Shown here: piece after piece, positions 47,544 through 58,904 of the stretch
Layout of the letters: each line of letters begins with the position of its first letter
Position numbering within the stretch: position 1 is the first letter of the stretch
Assembly (NCBI GenBank): GCA_037176725.1
Contig: JAZBRS010000054.1
Location: forward strand, 12,728,001-12,792,000
Direction: 5' to 3'
DNA: 64,000 bases
DNA from: Posidonia oceanica
Taxonomy: Eukaryota; Streptophyta; Magnoliopsida; Alismatales; Posidoniaceae
Translations under genes and position numbers: made by a program
Notes under the pieces: generated by a model
Seen by the model: only the letters and a program-made list of their open reading frames with translations
What the model was told of the DNA's origin: nothing
Databases searched by the model: none

Positions 47544-48259
47544 GATTGTTAATGGGTCGGGTCAAACCCATTAACTCGTTTGACTTGACTCATTATCTTA
47601 GGGTATGGGTTGAAATTTTAGACCTGGTTGAACCCGTTGACACATAACTCGTTAATCCAGACTAATAACGGGTTGGATCATGGGTTGAGTATATCACCCG
47701 ACCCATTAATCCGTTAGATGCTATTCATTATTCCAAACATGTGTTTTCATGTCTTTTGTCTTTATAGTGTCAGTGTTAATTTAACAATGTGTATTATTTA
47801 CTTTGTAGGATAGAAGACTTTTGCATTATAATGAATGTTAGAGATTTAGACTATTAATTAACCATGTTGGTTGTGTACGACAATAATTTGTAGGACATTT
47901 AATTGGTTTTGTTAGTATGTATTATTAATGTTAAAATTGTTAAACTATTAGTCTTATAGACTATATTTATTTGATTTTATATATGTGGATTGATGATTAT
48001 GTTTACTGTGTTTATTTTGTAATTTATAATATATTTTTACATACACTTTGATTCACCATAAGTATACACATGTTTATTTATTGTATAATAACCCGTTTGA
48101 CTCGTTAACGTGACCCAACCTGCTAGGATAAAATGGGTTGAGTCAGGTTACGGGTCAAAAAAAAAAAAGAGGTTATAACCTAACCCGTAACCTGTTAGGA
48201 TAAAATGGATTGGGTTACGGGTTGACCCCTAACTTGGTCCAACCCGACCCATTAACATC
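47544..48259. mobile_element. Non-autonomous hAT-like element with duplicated right end
   Basis: Left terminus GATTGTTAATGGGTCGGGT, right terminus (read back) GATGTTAATGGGTCGGGT. The interior is filled with AACCCGTT / GACCCAACC-type words. The right 60 bases plus about 70 bases of flank are tandemly repeated (units 48201-48330 and 48331 to about 48455, period 130). Confidence 0.7.
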
Positions 48260-51147
48260 TTTAATAATTGATCAAAATTGCATTTTTCTTTTCTTTTTCC
48301 TAAATTTTCTAATTTTTTTAATCACTAAAATAAAACGAGTTGGATTACGGGTTGACCCCTAACCTGGTCCAACCCGACCCGTTGACATCCCAAATAATTG
48401 ATCAAAAATGTACTTTCCTTTTTTTTTCCAAATTTTTCTAATTTTTTTAATCACTTATTTTATTTCGATTTCATTTTCCCTCTTAAGTTTTTTAAATTCA
48501 ATTTTCAAATTAGACAACTTAGCAAAAAAAAAAAAAACAACAATAGAATCTATCTATATATAGTTATATACTAATTTTGTAGGAGAGGAAAAGTGTAGAT
48601 GTGGAACCCACATTCTATTCTTTCAACTTCAACAAAATTTAATCATTTAAATATTATAAGGGACATATATTCTCCTAATCTCAATATAGTATCTACATTT
48701 AAGATTTGCGTAAACCATCACATAAAATCTTCCTTCTTCTATAGTTTTAATTTTAAATTACTATCTTTTAAGAAATTATCTTTTAGTTACTATCTTAATC
48801 TTCTTCTTTTTTATTGTAATGATTTTTTATTTAATTTACCTTAATAATATACTAACGATTTTTATTATATCACTGCAAGAAAATCAAGAATATGCAGCAC
48901 ACATAGTTCTTGTTTGTCACGAAAGGTAATACACGGTAACAAATATTATGCATTCGTGGTTAAATATTTGATTATATGTGACAATGCTCTTTTTCAGCCA
49001 CATTTGCATTTTTTGTCCATCACAAATTGCTCAGAAAACGTGACAAACGTTTCCTATCAATACAAATTATGCATTGTTTGACATAAAAAATTTAGATACC
49101 GTCATGATCAAATTAAGCCATCATGTTAAGGTTTAATGTTTGCCACAAAATCACTTTTCTTATATTTTCTACTTAAAATTTAAATTTTCCACATGTCGAC
49201 AACCCTCACCCGCCTCCTTTTCCCTACTCCTCCTCCCAACCTTTTCCGCTTCTTCCCGTTCACCCCCTTCCACCAGACCACCACAACCTGCAAACCACAA
49301 TCGGAACCACCACCTTCTCCCCTTCGTCCCCCTTCTTCCACCGTCGTCGTCCCGCATTAGGCCCCATCGTCTCTATCATGCCCTTCTCCTCCCCCTCCTC
49401 CTCATCCTCCTCCTACTCTTCCTCCGCTACTCCTCCTCCGTCTCCTCCTCCTCCTCCTCCTCTCCTCTCGATTGGACGGGACGACAACGGCGTCCTCCGA
49501 TGGATCCGTGCCCTGGATCTGCATGTTCTCAGCGCTCGGTTCTCCTCTACTTCTCCGTTCGGTTCACCTCTACTTCTCAACCGCGGTATTGGGTGAGTGA
49601 TTATTCAGCCGTTTCTTGTGTTGCGCTTCTTTGATGCGCAGGACTGAGAGTGTCGTCGTCGTTGTTTATATTTGCAATTTGGGACTGGCAATCGTTGGAC
49701 TGAGTGATTATATTTTCTTTCAACTGGAAAAGTCAGTGATGGAAAACGTGCCGTGCCTTCAGTTGTCTTTTGTTATTCTTTCCTTGGTTGATAGAAAAGT
49801 TGAACTACTTGTGCTGTGGTGCCACATAATTACTGACCCCCTCCCTAATGCTTTCGTCATTGACCGGATTACAAGCCCGAGCCGGGTTGCTCGCGTCCCG
49901 TTATCTTCATCCTGCTTCCTCCTCGAGCTCTTTGTGCGTTCTGCTCGGTTCCAATTGCCACATCATTGCTTGTGGCTGTTTAAACTGGTTTTTCTGTTTA
50001 ATCGACAATGTTATGCTATTACACTGGTACCGATGAAGGAGCTGTAAACTTGATCAAGATCAGTGATGAAAAGTAATTCTTCTTGCCATTTTCTATTTTG
50101 TTGTTTCGAAAGATGGTTTCTTTTGCTGGTACATGTTAAATGTGTAGGAATTTGTAATTGCCTATTCATTGTAGCTATTCATTGTTATTCTGATTTATAT
50201 ATACTGTTCTTAGTAAACTGTAATGTTATATTACTTCTTTGATAAGTAGTTTGTTGCATATGTTTTTTTGATATGCTTGCTTGCAAAGTATAGGCTTACC
50301 ATCTAGTTATTCATGCTCAACTCTTTTTGCTGGTTTTCATTTCTAGATATCTAGGTGCTGCATAATGTTTGGGAGAATTATATCACTTTTTTGGACGAAG
50401 GATTACATCAGGATAGCTGTACGTGGCTTCCTATTTTATACTATCCAATATTGTACGTTGTTCTTTTTAAGAAGAGTGTACATTTTATGTTCGATTGGAC
50501 TTCACAAGGTGGATAGCTTAGTCTTATTTTAAAACCATTTGTCCATTACTTAGAAATTTGCAATAGTAAATTTTTCTATGTCATTATTAGTAATAGTATA
50601 TGTTTACCTTAGATGCTCTGCATTCACTGTTAATTTTCTTTTAGTATTGAAAGAGGAAATGAAATGGGTCTCAAAGACAGACACATCAGGTTGTTGTGCT
50701 GTCCGACTAGGTTTTATTTAGAAGCCAGCACTTCAGCGAAAGAAGCCGAGTTTTTACAAGAAATCATACATCCTCCACCACTTGATTGTCAACATTGATG
50801 GTGGGATGGATTTCTAATGTATTAAAAAAAAAACAGAGTTGTAGACATGGAAATGACCTTGCAAGAATCGCTTTTTTTTCATCGACTTGAGGGGTTGAAT
50901 TTCCAAAAACAGACTAGAAGTTCTTGTGCATTTGTACAACTTCATTAGATATGGACAATTTGTCATCTTCCTTCTGCTTGCTTTTTTATGTTCACTTCCC
51001 CCTTGTTTGTTTGTATTGTGCTTAATTGTTGGCTGCATACTTCTTCTTGCATGAATCAATTAGATCAGAGCAGAATAGTAGATATGCTGATTATCTTGTT
51101 TAATTCTTGTTCCTCAGATGGTACCTGGAATACATTGATTCACGGCT

Positions 51148-51240
51148 GATGGAGTGGAGTTCGTAGATGGTGGGAAAGAAGCATTTGACTCGATAATCCT
51201 TGCAGCAGGTTATCGAAGCAATGTACCTTCATGGCTTTAG
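51148..51240 (+). pseudogene. Captured YUCCA-like monooxygenase fragment, copy A
   Basis: The frame reads [20 protein letters not shown] then [10 protein letters not shown] and a stop. This is the conserved ATGYxSNVPSWL region of plant YUCCA flavin monooxygenases (auxin synthesis). Only this exon-sized piece is present, between a CTCAG acceptor-like site and a GTAAAC donor-like site, so it looks like one captured exon. Confidence 0.7.
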
Positions 51241-51429
51241 GTAAACATGAAAGCTACTAAGTCGCATGTTTAATTTCGTAACGGTTATGAAATCAATAAA
51301 CATGATAAGCAACGGACCTATGATTAATGCCAATGAGAAAGCAAGAAGAAGAAAAATTGAAACCAGTGAACCTCCTTATGGATTAAAATAATGTCATCCA
51401 GATTGTGATTTGTCAAGAAAAGCCATCAG

Positions 51430-51660
51430 CTTGTGAAGCACCATGTTTGTGATACATCGGTTCTCAAGCAGCATTGTGAGAAGAAGTTATTAGAGTTGGA
51501 ACACGAGAAGAAAGTGTTGCTGGTGAAGCACCATATGCCTAATAATTTGTACAACATTAATAAAATCAAAAGAGTGATGAAGCAGCCTAGCGATTGTAGG
51601 ATGAGATTCAGAGAATAAAATCACTGAAGGTTCCGTCTTTTTGTAGAGAACACTAAATTT
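51430..51660 (+). pseudogene. Captured KIN-4 kinesin coiled-coil fragment, copy A
   Basis: Translates as VLKQHCEKKLLELEHEKKVL, and after a gap a decayed KxPSDCRMRFRE stretch that in copy B is clearer as AAKRL*EEIQRIKSLK. Both pieces fit the coiled-coil stalk of plant KIN-4 (FRA1-type) kinesins as I recall it. No motor domain here. Identity rests on two short coiled-coil stretches, so it is moderate. Confidence 0.5.
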
Positions 51661-53093
51661 AGGAGGATATTTCAAAGGATTTCTCATTCTATTTGTTTTT
51701 TTAAACTATTCTGGAACAACTGTTCCTCTATCCATGCTTCAATGGGCAACTTGGCAATGAATTTGACGCCTAGGTAGATGATGGCATTTACTTTGTCTTC
51801 TTTATGTCCATGTACTATCAGTTGGTGTTCTTGTGCACTTGACTTGGTATTCACTTTGTCTTCTTTATATCCATGTTCCTGACATTTAAATCAGAATTGG
51901 TTTTTTCATTTTTTAAATCATGTTAATTTTTTCCCTTTTCTTGTTCATGTAGGTGGAAGTTACAAAGCAATGACAATGATGAAGATAACCTAATGAGAGG
52001 GATGAGACACTTGATGATGCACTTTAATGATTTAATATTCTTTTAAAGCCTTTTTGGGACGATTGAAGCTTGTGGATTAACTGCTTGATCATTTTATTTG
52101 AAACAAAAAGAATTGTTAGAATGTTTGACATAGCTACATGGATTGTTTGTTGTATTACTTTGAAGTTGGTTATGGACTAGTATGGACATTCTAATTAATT
52201 CAAAGAATGTTCGATGTTGATTAGCTTCAAAAATTTCATATTTGAAATCAGCATTTTATGACTATACAAGTTATGTCAAATTTAAGTAATATTTAGAAAT
52301 TATTTTTTAAAATTACTATGACATTTTGTGACGATAATGTTTGTCAATAAAAGCAACATCTTGTACATATCTAAAGCACAATTTGTGATGCTATAAAGGA
52401 TCATTATTTTATTTATTTACCGTGACATACATTACAACGTTATAATACGTTAGTTTACAATAACGTACATTATTGTCATAATATGTGACGTTTTCACCTA
52501 CCTTTCGTGATAGTAATAATTTTACATTTTTCTTGTTGTCTATTGTGATTTTTTATATTTCAGTTTTTCTTCAATTGTTTTCTTTCTATTTTTATATTAT
52601 TTGAAGTTTGCTTTTAATTTTACTCTTCTACCTTAAATTAATTTTTTTTCTTCTTATTTTATAAATCTATATTTACTCTATGATATGTTAGTTTGATTCC
52701 TAACTATTCCTTTCTTTCCTTATTTTGAATTTTAAAATTAGTTTTACTAAAACTTGGTTAGGTAGATAAAAGTTCGTCTTAATAATTTTAAAATTCAAAA
52801 TTATTTATATAATTTTTTTTTAAAAATTAAATTGAATCAATTATATTTTCCTTTCTTAGAATATTTGTTCTTCCCACGCATTGCGTGGGGTATTTTGCTT
52901 GTTCTATCTAACAAACTAACTAAACATATTCCTAATTACATCTTGTTTCCTAATAAGCAAGAGAATATACACATAATAATCCTCTACATGATCCACTAAC
53001 TCATCAACAAAAAAGGTAGAACATCTCATCCAAAAGTAGATATTAATTTGATCTTGAATATTCTGATGTATTTGAAATGATATGAACATAATT

Positions 53094-54282
53094 TCAAATC
53101 CCAAGTTCAACAACGGTAATATCATGTATGCTACGCCTCTTCTTATTCGGATTTGCTTGACGTTGGAAATGCTTCTGGGCATGGCTCGCGATTTGAGTAG
53201 CAGTCTTGTTCGTAACGAATTCCCTTGAGATCTATGTCCATTGTCCTTCACCGTATCGTTGTATCCCACTCAAGAACAAACTGTTGAAATTATTCATTCA
53301 AGTGAAACAAATTAATATTAGCATATGCAAAAATTATGGTCGTTAGAGTTTAGGTTTTAAAGTAGTTTAAATAATCACTTATATACATGCTAAAATGATT
53401 AAATTAAATTTGATAATTTCTAAGATATATATAATATACTTACATGTGCTCTTCGGTTGTCCAATGAACTCTTTGCTTTTCTTTGATGACCTTCTTCTTC
53501 TTGGGATCTTGCTGATGATCTAAAGAGAAATTGGCACCGCCATTCTCGTAATTCAACTGTTGTTGAACTATTGGTTCTTCTTCTTCTTCTTCTCGTTCTA
53601 ATGATGACACAACGTATGCTTCAAGCTCCCACTCGTCAATCATGTTAAATGCAGGCAACACAATTGCAACGTACTCATTCATAGCCCATTGTTGTTCTTG
53701 ATTTTCTTGTTGTTCGATTGTATCTCCTTTTTGCTGCAAAGAGGTGCCAAATGGTGCCAATTTCCACTCATCAGTCATGTTGGGCATTGGTTGTATAACT
53801 TCAGTGATCTCATCCTTACTACGTTGTTGTTGTTGTTTCTTGAATTCTTGATTCTGTTGCTCGTCCTTTGTGACATTCCTCTTTTTAGAATCTTGCAGAT
53901 GACCTGAAGAAAGATTGGCACCGCAGTTCTCGTAATTCATCGATTGTTGAACTATTGTTTCTTCTTCTCCTTGTTCTAATGATGAGGCAATGAATGCTTC
54001 AAGTTCCCACTCGTCCGTCATGTCAAATGCAGGCAACACAACTGCAACATACTCACTCATTGCCCACTATTGCTGTTGTTGTTCTTGATTTTCTTGTTGT
54101 TTGATTGTTCCTTCTTTTTGCTGCAAAGATGTGCCAAATGCTGTCAATTTCCACTCATCCGTCACGTTGGATACTGGATGCATAACTTCAATGATCTCGT
54201 CCTTACCACGTTGTTGTTGTTGCACCTTGAATTCTTGATTTTGTTGCTCGTCGATCTCTTGGTGGAAGCTCGTGAGACCCAA
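53094..54282 (-). pseudogene. SHAQKYF-class MYB gene, copy 1, with internal duplication and nonsense codons
   Basis: Exon 1 runs from about 54282 to 53442 and exon 2 from 53280 to 53094, with a GT-AG intron. Exon 1 contains a 126-residue tandem duplication (KDEIxEV, MTDEWxL, FGTSLQQK, EYVAxVLPAF, DEWELEA, NYExGGAN). It ends RVHWTTEEHM. Exon 2 continues [15 protein letters not shown], then a TAG (53232-53234), then [22 protein letters not shown], the second half of an SHAQKYF MYB repeat. A second TAG interrupts exon 1 (54067-54069). The relatives act as DNA-binding transcription factors of the DIVARICATA/MYBS type; this copy cannot make the full domain. Confidence 0.8.
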
Positions 54283-55430
54283 CCTGCGTGTGATTGGGTG
54301 GTGGGAACCTTACAACTTTCTCAGAGGTAGGTTGCAAGGGAGATGCCTGAGTCTCCAACCCAATAGTTGCTCGTATCCCAAGTGGAGTGGAGTATTTATT
54401 ACAAAACCTTGATAAGTATATATAGGATCAATACTTTACTTATCCACATGGATTTCTTGTTTTTTTTGCGAACTGCACCAGTTGGTTCACATGATTTCTT
54501 CTTTCTTAGTTTGAATTTAAAATTATATCAAGTTTTAAAGTTCTTTTCGTATTCCTTCCTCCTCCCAAAATTTTCTACTTCTCCCCCTTCACCCCTCTCC
54601 ACCACAATCGGAATCACCCTTCTTCTCCATCGTCCACCGACGTCGCGCCACCAGTTCGCCTCCTGCAAACCACCACCGAAATCATCACCAGCTCCCATTC
54701 GTACCCCTTCTTCCACCGAAATCATCACCGTCGTCGTCCCGCCTTTGGCCCCTTCGTCTCTATCACGCCCTCCTCCTCCTCCCCCTCTCCTCTCGATTGG
54801 ACGGGACGACGACAACGGCGTCCTCTGATGGATCCGTGCCCTGGATCTGCATGTTCTCAGCGCCCGATTCTCCTCTACTTCTCAACAGCGGTAATGGGTG
54901 AGTGATTATTTAGCCGTTTCTTGTGTTGTGTTTCTTTGATGCGTTGGATTGAGAGTGTCGTCGTCGTTGTTTATATTTGCAATTTGGGACTGGCAATCGT
55001 TGGACTGAGTGATTATATTTTCTTTCAACTGAAAAAGTCGGTGATGGAAAACCTACTCTACCACTTGATTGTCAACATTGATGGTGGGAGGGATTTCTAA
55101 TGTATTAAAAAAAAACAGAGTTGTAGACATGGAAATGAACTTGGAAGAATCGCTTTTTTTTTCATCGACTTGAGGGGTTGAATTTCCAAAAACAAACTAG
55201 AAGTTCTTGTGCATTTGTACAAATTCATTAGACCTGGACAATTTGTCATCTTCCTTCTGCTTGCTTTTTTATGTTCACTTCCCCCTTGTTCGTTTGTATT
55301 ATGCTTAATTGTTGGCTGCATACTTCTCCTTGCATGAATCAATTAGATCAGAGCGGAATAGTAGATAAGCTCATTATCTTGTTTAATTATTGTTCCTCAG
55401 ATGGTACCTGGAATACATTGATTCACGGCT

Positions 55431-55523
55431 GATGGATTGGAGTTCGTAGATGGTGGGAAAGAAGCATTTGACTCGATAATCCTTGCGGCAGGTTATCGAA
55501 GCAATGTACCTTCATGGCTTTAG
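55431..55523 (+). pseudogene. Captured YUCCA-like fragment, copy B
   Basis: Same piece as at 51148-51240 ([29 protein letters not shown], stop), with a Val to Leu change. Its presence in both units shows that capture came before the segmental duplication. Confidence 0.7.
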
Positions 55524-55659
55524 GTAAACACAAAAGCTATTAAGACGCATGTTTAATTTCGTTACGGTTATGAAATCAATAAACATGATAAGCAACGGAC
55601 CTATGATTAATGCCAATGAGAAAGCAAGAAGAAGAAAAATCGAAACCTGTGAAAAGAAA

Positions 55660-55880
55660 AGCCATCAGTTTGTGAAGCACCATGTTTGTGATACATCAGT
55701 TCTCAAGCAGCATTATGAGAAAAGTTATTAGAGTTGGAACACGAGAAGAAAGTGTTGCTGGTGAAGCACCATATGTCTAATAATTTGTACAACATTAATA
55801 AAATCGAAAAAATGATGAAGCAGGAAGCAGCCAAGCGATTGTAGGAAGAGATTCAGAGGATAAAATCACTGAAGGTTCCG
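55660..55880 (+). pseudogene. Captured KIN-4 kinesin coiled-coil fragment, copy B
   Basis: Reads VLKQHYEK, then a one-base loss shifts the frame (copy A keeps KKLLELEHEKK). The later part AAKRL, TAG (55842-55844), EEIQRIKSLK is better preserved than in copy A. Together the copies let the source be recognised as a plant KIN-4-like stalk. Confidence 0.5.
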
Positions 55881-57240
55881 TCTTTTCGTAGAGAACACTA
55901 AATTTAGGAGGATATTTCAAAGGATTTCTCATTCTATTCTATCTTTTTTTAAAAAACTTTTCTGGAACAACTGTTCATCTACCTTTGCTTCAATGGGCAA
56001 CTTGGCAATGAATTTGACGCCGAGGTAGATGTTGGCATTTACTTTGTCTTCTTTATGTTCATTTAGTATGAGTTGGTGTTCTTGTGCGCTTGACTTGGTA
56101 TTCACTTTGTCTTCTTTATGGCTTCTTTATCTCCATGTTCCTGACAGTATATATATATATATTTTAAATCATGTTAATTTTTTTTCCTTTTCTTATTCAT
56201 GTCGGTGGAAGTTACAAAGCAATGACATGGGTGAAGATAACCAAATGAGAGGGATGAGACACTTGAAGATGCAATTTAATGATTCAAGATTCTTTTAAAG
56301 CCTTTTTGGGAGGATTGAAGCTAGTGGATTAACTACTTGATCATTTTGTTTGAAACAAAAAGAACTATTAGGATGTTTGACATAGTTACATGGATTGTTT
56401 GTTGTATTACTTTGGAGTTGGTTATGGATTAGTATGGATATTCTAATTAATTTAATGAATGTTCGATGTTGATTAGCTTTGAAAATTTTCATATTTGAAA
56501 ATAGCATTTTGTGAGTATACAAGTTATGTTAAAATCTAAGTAATATTTAGAAATTATTTTTTTAGATTACTACGACATTTTGTGACGGTCATGTCTGTCA
56601 ATAAATGCAACATCTTATACATACTTAAAGCAAAGTTTGTGACGGTTATAAAGAATTATTATTTCATTTATTTATTGTTACAGACATCATACTCTTATAA
56701 TATGTTAGTTTATAATGATGCACATTATCGTCACAATTTGTGATATAATCTATAATGTCACAATTTTAAATGTCTGTCACATTTATATTTACTAATAGTG
56801 ACGTTTTTTGATGTGACAGACACTAATTAGATACAATAGTTTTATTATGACATTTTTTGCTACCTTTCGTGACTGTTATGACAGTCACAATTTTACAATT
56901 TTCTTGTAGTGTATTATGATTTTTTAGATTTTAGTTTTTCTTCGACTCTCTTCTTTCTATTTTTATATTATTTGACGTTTGCTTCTAACTTTTCTCTTCT
57001 ACCTTAAATTAATTTTTTTTTCTTATTTTATTAATCTATAATTACTCTATGATATGTTAGTTTGCTTCCTAACTATTCTTTTCTTTCCTTATTTTTAATT
57101 TTTAATTTATTTTTACTAAGACTTGGCTAGGTAGATAAAAGTCCATCTTAATATTTTTAAAATTCAAAATTATTTTATAATTTTTTTTTTTAAATTTAAT
57201 TGATTCAATTATATTTTCCTTTCTTAGAATTTTTTTTTCT

Positions 57241-57270
57241 TCTCACGCATTGCGTGAGGTTTTCTACTTG
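57241..57270 (+). other. Helitron 3' end, copy B, with paired base changes in the hairpin
   Basis: The hairpin is CTCACGCA/TTGCGTGAG where copy A has CCCACGCA/TTGCGTGGG. The second stem pair changed from C-G to T-A on both sides, keeping the stem. CTTG then T follows as in copy A. Confidence 0.6.
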
Positions 57271-57422
57271 TTCTATCTAACAAACTAACTAAACATATTG
57301 CTAATTACATCTTGTTTCCTAGTCAGCAAGAGAATATATACATAATAATCTTCCAAATGATCCACTAACTTGTCAACAAAGGAGGTAAACAATTATGAAT
57401 ATTCTATGCTTGAAATTTTTTT

Positions 57423-58577
57423 TTATGAATATTCTATTGTATCATGTATGCTACGCCTCTTCTTATTCGGGTTTGCTTTACGTTTGAAATACTTCTGGGC
57501 ATGGCTCGCGATTTGTGTAGCAGTCTTGCTCTTCAAGAATTCCCTTGAGATCTTTGTCCAATGTCCTTTACCGTATCTTTGTATCCCTCTCAAGAACAAA
57601 CTGTTGAAAGTAATCATTCAAGTAAAACAAATCAGTATTAGCATATGCAAAAATTATCTTGTGATTGTTAGAGTTTAGGTTTTAAAGTAGTCTAAATAAT
57701 CACTTATATACATGCTAAAATGATTAAATTAAATTTGATAATTTCTAAGATATATATTGTATACTTACTCATGCTCCTCTCTCGTCCAATAAACTCTTTG
57801 CTTTTCCTTGGTGACCTTCCTTTTATTGGAATCTTGCTGATGACTTGAAGAAAGATTGGCACTGCCATCCTCGTAATTCATCGACTGTTGATCTATTGCT
57901 TCTTCACCAAGGGTAATATCGTGTATGCTTTGCCTCTTCTTATTCGAGTTTGCTTGATGTTGGAAATGCTTCTGGGCATGGCTCGCGATTTGAGTAGCAG
58001 TCTTGTTCGTCACGAATTCCCTTGAGATCTGTGCCCAATGTCCTTCACCGTATCGTTGTATCCCACTCAAGAACAACCTGTTGAAAGTATTCATTCAGGT
58101 GAAACAAATTAATATTAGCATACACAAAAATTATCCTGTGATCGCTAGAGTTTAGGTTTTAAAGTAGTTTAAATAATCACTTATATACATGCTAAAATGA
58201 TTAAATTAAATTTGATAATTTCTAAGATATATATGATATACTTACTTATGCTCCTCTTTCGTCCAATGAAGTCTTTGCTTTTCCTTGGTGACCTTCCTCT
58301 TCATGGAATCTTGCTGATGACTTGAAGAAAGATTGACACTGCCGTCCTCGTAATTCATCAATTGCTGATATTGTTTTAATAATGAGGCTCTGTATGCTTC
58401 AATTTCCCACTCGTCAATCATGTCAAATGCAGGCAACACAACTGCAATGTCCTCATTCATAGTCCACTGTTGTTGTTCTTGATTTTCTTGTTGTTTTATT
58501 GTTCCTTCTTTTTGATGCAAAGAGGTGCCAAATGCTGTCAATTTATACTCATCAGTCATGTTGGACACTAGCTGCAT
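57423..58577 (-). CDS. SHAQKYF-class MYB protein with two MYB domains, copy 2
   Basis: Three exons (58577-58246, 58077-57769, 57600-57423) join in phase, each junction after the second codon base, to 272 residues without a stop. The N-terminal ~95 residues carry [16 protein letters not shown] and [10 protein letters not shown]. Domain 1 spans the first junction: [10 protein letters not shown] + [38 protein letters not shown], of which only the join is unusual. Exon 2 then repeats the spacer ([28 protein letters not shown]) and a new half-domain [10 protein letters not shown], which joins exon 3, [14 protein letters not shown] and [12 protein letters not shown]. So exon duplication made two full repeats. 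Probably a nuclear transcription factor, though a recently copied, lowly expressed gene is possible. The ATG at 58577 was chosen because an upstream frame change and TAG block anything longer. Confidence 0.7.
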
Positions 58578-58904
58578 AACTTCAATAATCTTGTCCTTGT
58601 TGTTGTTGTTGTTGTTCCTTGAATTCTTGATTTTGTTGCTTGTCTATTGGTGGAAGCTCGTGAGACCCAATCAACGTGTGATTGTATGGAAGGAACCTTA
58701 CAACTTTCTTAGAGGTTGCAAGGGAGATGCCTGAGTTTCCAACCTAATAGTTGCCCGTATCTCAAGTGAAGCTAATAACTGGAGTAATTATTACAAAGCC
58801 TTAATAAGTATATAACTATTTATATACATGATCAACACTTTACTTATCCACATGGGTTTCTTCTTTCTTAGTTTAAATTTAAAATTATATTAAACTCTTG
58901 TTCA

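Larger units (their letters stand above)
48871..52540. mobile_element. Pack-CACTA element, copy A
   Basis: Begins CACTGCAAGAAAATCAAG and ends TTTTTCTTGTTGTC, with TAT on both sides (48868-48870 and 52541-52543). Subterminal regions are full of GTGAC/GTCAC words. A C/T-rich block (49200-49480) follows the left end. The body has no transposase but holds gene scraps: a YUCCA-like piece (51148-51240) and a KIN-4 kinesin-like piece (51430-51660). The TAT duplication is shared with copy B, so both descend from one insertion. Confidence 0.8.
48553..52901 (+). mobile_element. Probable Helitron, interrupted by a CACTA element
   Basis: The left end TCTATATATAGTTATATACT follows an A. The right end has the hairpin CCCACGCA/TTGCGTGGG (52873-52889) followed 8 bases later by CTTG and then T. 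Helitrons start with TC, insert between A and T, and end in CTRR after a short hairpin, so the last bases here are one change from the standard end. No Rep/helicase gene is present. The interior from 48871 to 52540 is the inserted CACTA. Confidence 0.6.
54545..56911. mobile_element. CACTA element, copy B, left end missing
   Basis: The right end TTTTCTTGTAGTG is intact and followed by TAT (56912-56914), as in copy A. The left terminus is absent because the duplication junction cuts into the C/T-rich block. An internal deletion of about 1 kb relative to copy A joins GGTGATGGAAAAC to CTACTCTACC near 55055. It keeps the YUCCA-like and KIN-4-like scraps. Confidence 0.8.
49220..58880. repeat. Tandem segmental duplication: CACTA interior, Helitron 3' end, MYB gene
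   Basis: Unit A (about 49220-54540) and unit B (about 54545-58880) carry the same order: CACTA body, CACTA right end with TAT flank, Helitron 3' end, MYB gene on the - strand, MYB upstream region. At the junction (about 54530-54550) the MYB upstream sequence TTCTTCTTTCTTAGTTT runs straight into CACTA interior; the same upstream sequence ends unit B near 58860. Unit B lacks about 1 kb that A has (49750-50780). Differences are many, so the duplication is not recent. Confidence 0.8.

Noticed and set aside
49140..50047. 164- and 143-residue frames in CACTA copy A
   Set aside because: The first is the C/T-rich block read as Ser/Pro; neither has a domain, and the second is mostly missing in copy B.
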